Of a DNA stretch of 13,338 bases, positions 12,737-13,338 are shown piece by piece. The notes under the pieces are model-generated. The model was given only the letters and a program-made list of their open reading frames with translations, was not told the DNA's origin and ran no database searches. Location: NCBI GenBank assembly GCA_017938785.1, contig JAGBAU010000151.1, forward strand, positions 1-13,338. The letters are read 5' to 3'. The stretch comes from Clostridia bacterium. Lineage in GTDB: Bacteria; Bacillota_A; Clostridia; Christensenellales; Aristaeellaceae. How positions within the stretch are numbered: the first letter of the stretch is position 1; every line of letters starts with the position of its first letter. The translations under genes were made by a program, and so were the position numbers.

Positions 12737-13338
12737 ATGAAGACCAAGAAAAGACGCGATACGACCGTTGCAATACTTTCCTTTGCAGCCATCATGGTGG
12801 CATGGTGGGCGGGCACGGAATTCACCAACGTAAATAAGGTGTTCCTGCCTTCTCCCCAGCAGGTATTTGGTACCATGATTGAACTTGCCCGGGATGGTTC
12901 CCTGTGGGAGCATACCTGGTGCAGTACCTATCGCGTTCTGATCGGATGGGTCCTCTCCGTCGTGGCCGCGCTGCCCCTGGGCATGCTCGCGGCCACGAGC
13001 CGCGTCTGCCGCTCCATCTTCCAGCCGATCACGGAGTTTATGCGTTACCTGCCCGTTGTGGCACTAGTGCCGCTGACCCTGCTCTACTTCGGCATCGGTG
13101 AGAGCCAGAAGTACGCCATCATCTTCCTGGGCACCTTCTTCCAGCTGATGCTGATGGTGGAGGATTCCATTGCTTCGGTGGACCAGCATTTGATGAATGC
13201 TGCCGCTACCCTGGGCGCCAGCCGCATGCAGCAGTATTGCCGTGTGCTCCTGCCCGCCGCTCTGCCTGCCCTGCTGGACGATATGCGCCTGACCATCGGC
13301 TGGGCATGGACTTATCTGGTGGTTGCAGAAATGGTTGC
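12737..13338 (+). CDS. ABC transporter permease, SsuC/TauC-like (3' end off window)
   Basis: 200 codons are visible and the frame is open to the window edge; the family is usually about 250-270 residues. It forms the membrane channel of the importer whose binding protein precedes it. The N-terminus is basic (MKTKKRRD), followed by a membrane helix, the FLPSPQQVF segment (36-44) typical of this permease family, and further helices at about 65-87, 103-120 and 127-142. The cytoplasmic EAA loop, which docks on the ATPase subunit, is present as NAAATLGAS (154-162) with LLPAALP (171-177); the first Glu of EAA is replaced by Asn. The start at 12737 follows AAAGGA by 8 bases. The ATP-binding subunit is expected just beyond the right edge. 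Confidence 0.92.
   Translation, partial: MKTKKRRDTTVAILSFAAIMVAWWAGTEFTNVNKVFLPSPQQVFGTMIELARDGSLWEHTWCSTYRVLIGWVLSVVAALPLGMLAATSRVCRSIFQPITEFMRYLPVVALVPLTLLYFGIGESQKYAIIFLGTFFQLMLMVEDSIASVDQHLMNAAATLGASRMQQYCRVLLPAALPALLDDMRLTIGWAWTYLVVAEMV

Noticed and set aside
11716..12876. Minus-strand frame of 386 codons opposite the substrate-binding protein
   Set aside because: Antisense to a convincing exported binding protein and to the start of the permease; no family resemblance or ribosome site.

Overview
The window looks like chromosomal DNA of an anaerobic, GC-rich Firmicute of the class Clostridia. Evidence: strong Shine-Dalgarno sites (AGGAGG type) before nearly every gene, sigma-A promoters with 17-bp spacers, a GMP synthase without a glutaminase domain, a rubredoxin, and AGCS, FCD-GntR and YczE-type genes typical of gut clostridia. 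Genus cannot be read from the sequence. No mobile element, CRISPR array, tRNA or rRNA was seen.

Layout. 1-878 (-): guaA, running off the left edge. 1060-1749 (-): YczE-like membrane protein. 1842-2987 (-): MFS transporter behind a structured leader RNA. 3158-4048 (-): LysR regulator, divergent from 4157-5542 (+), an AGCS sodium:alanine/glycine symporter with a strong terminator. 5582-6112: no credible protein gene, but a consensus promoter, several hairpins, a 17-bp inverted repeat and a terminator, read as an unrecognised non-coding RNA of about 330 nt. 6113-7201 (-): DUF362 protein, preceded at 7257-7952 (-) by an FCD-type GntR regulator. 8059-8811 (-): ZIP metal transporter; 8916-9071 (-): rubredoxin; 9223-11526 (-): Zn/Cd/Co-type P1B ATPase with a His/Cys-rich N-terminus under an ArsR/SmtB-like operator. 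11755-13338 (+): substrate-binding protein and permease of a nitrate/sulfonate/taurine-type ABC importer, running off the right edge.

How it fits together. The right half holds a metal-handling block (ZIP uptake, rubredoxin iron protein, P1B efflux). The efflux pump has a near-perfect metal-sensor operator, but no sensor gene lies in the window. The LysR/AGCS pair is a regulator-target arrangement with abutting -35 boxes and a shared dyad. Several same-strand neighbours (MFS/YczE, GntR/DUF362, rubredoxin/ZIP) are separated by a terminator-like hairpin close to the next ribosome-binding site, so read-through or attenuation probably matters.

The least explained stretches are the putative non-coding RNA locus at 5674-6081 and the folded leader of the MFS gene at 2999-3075.
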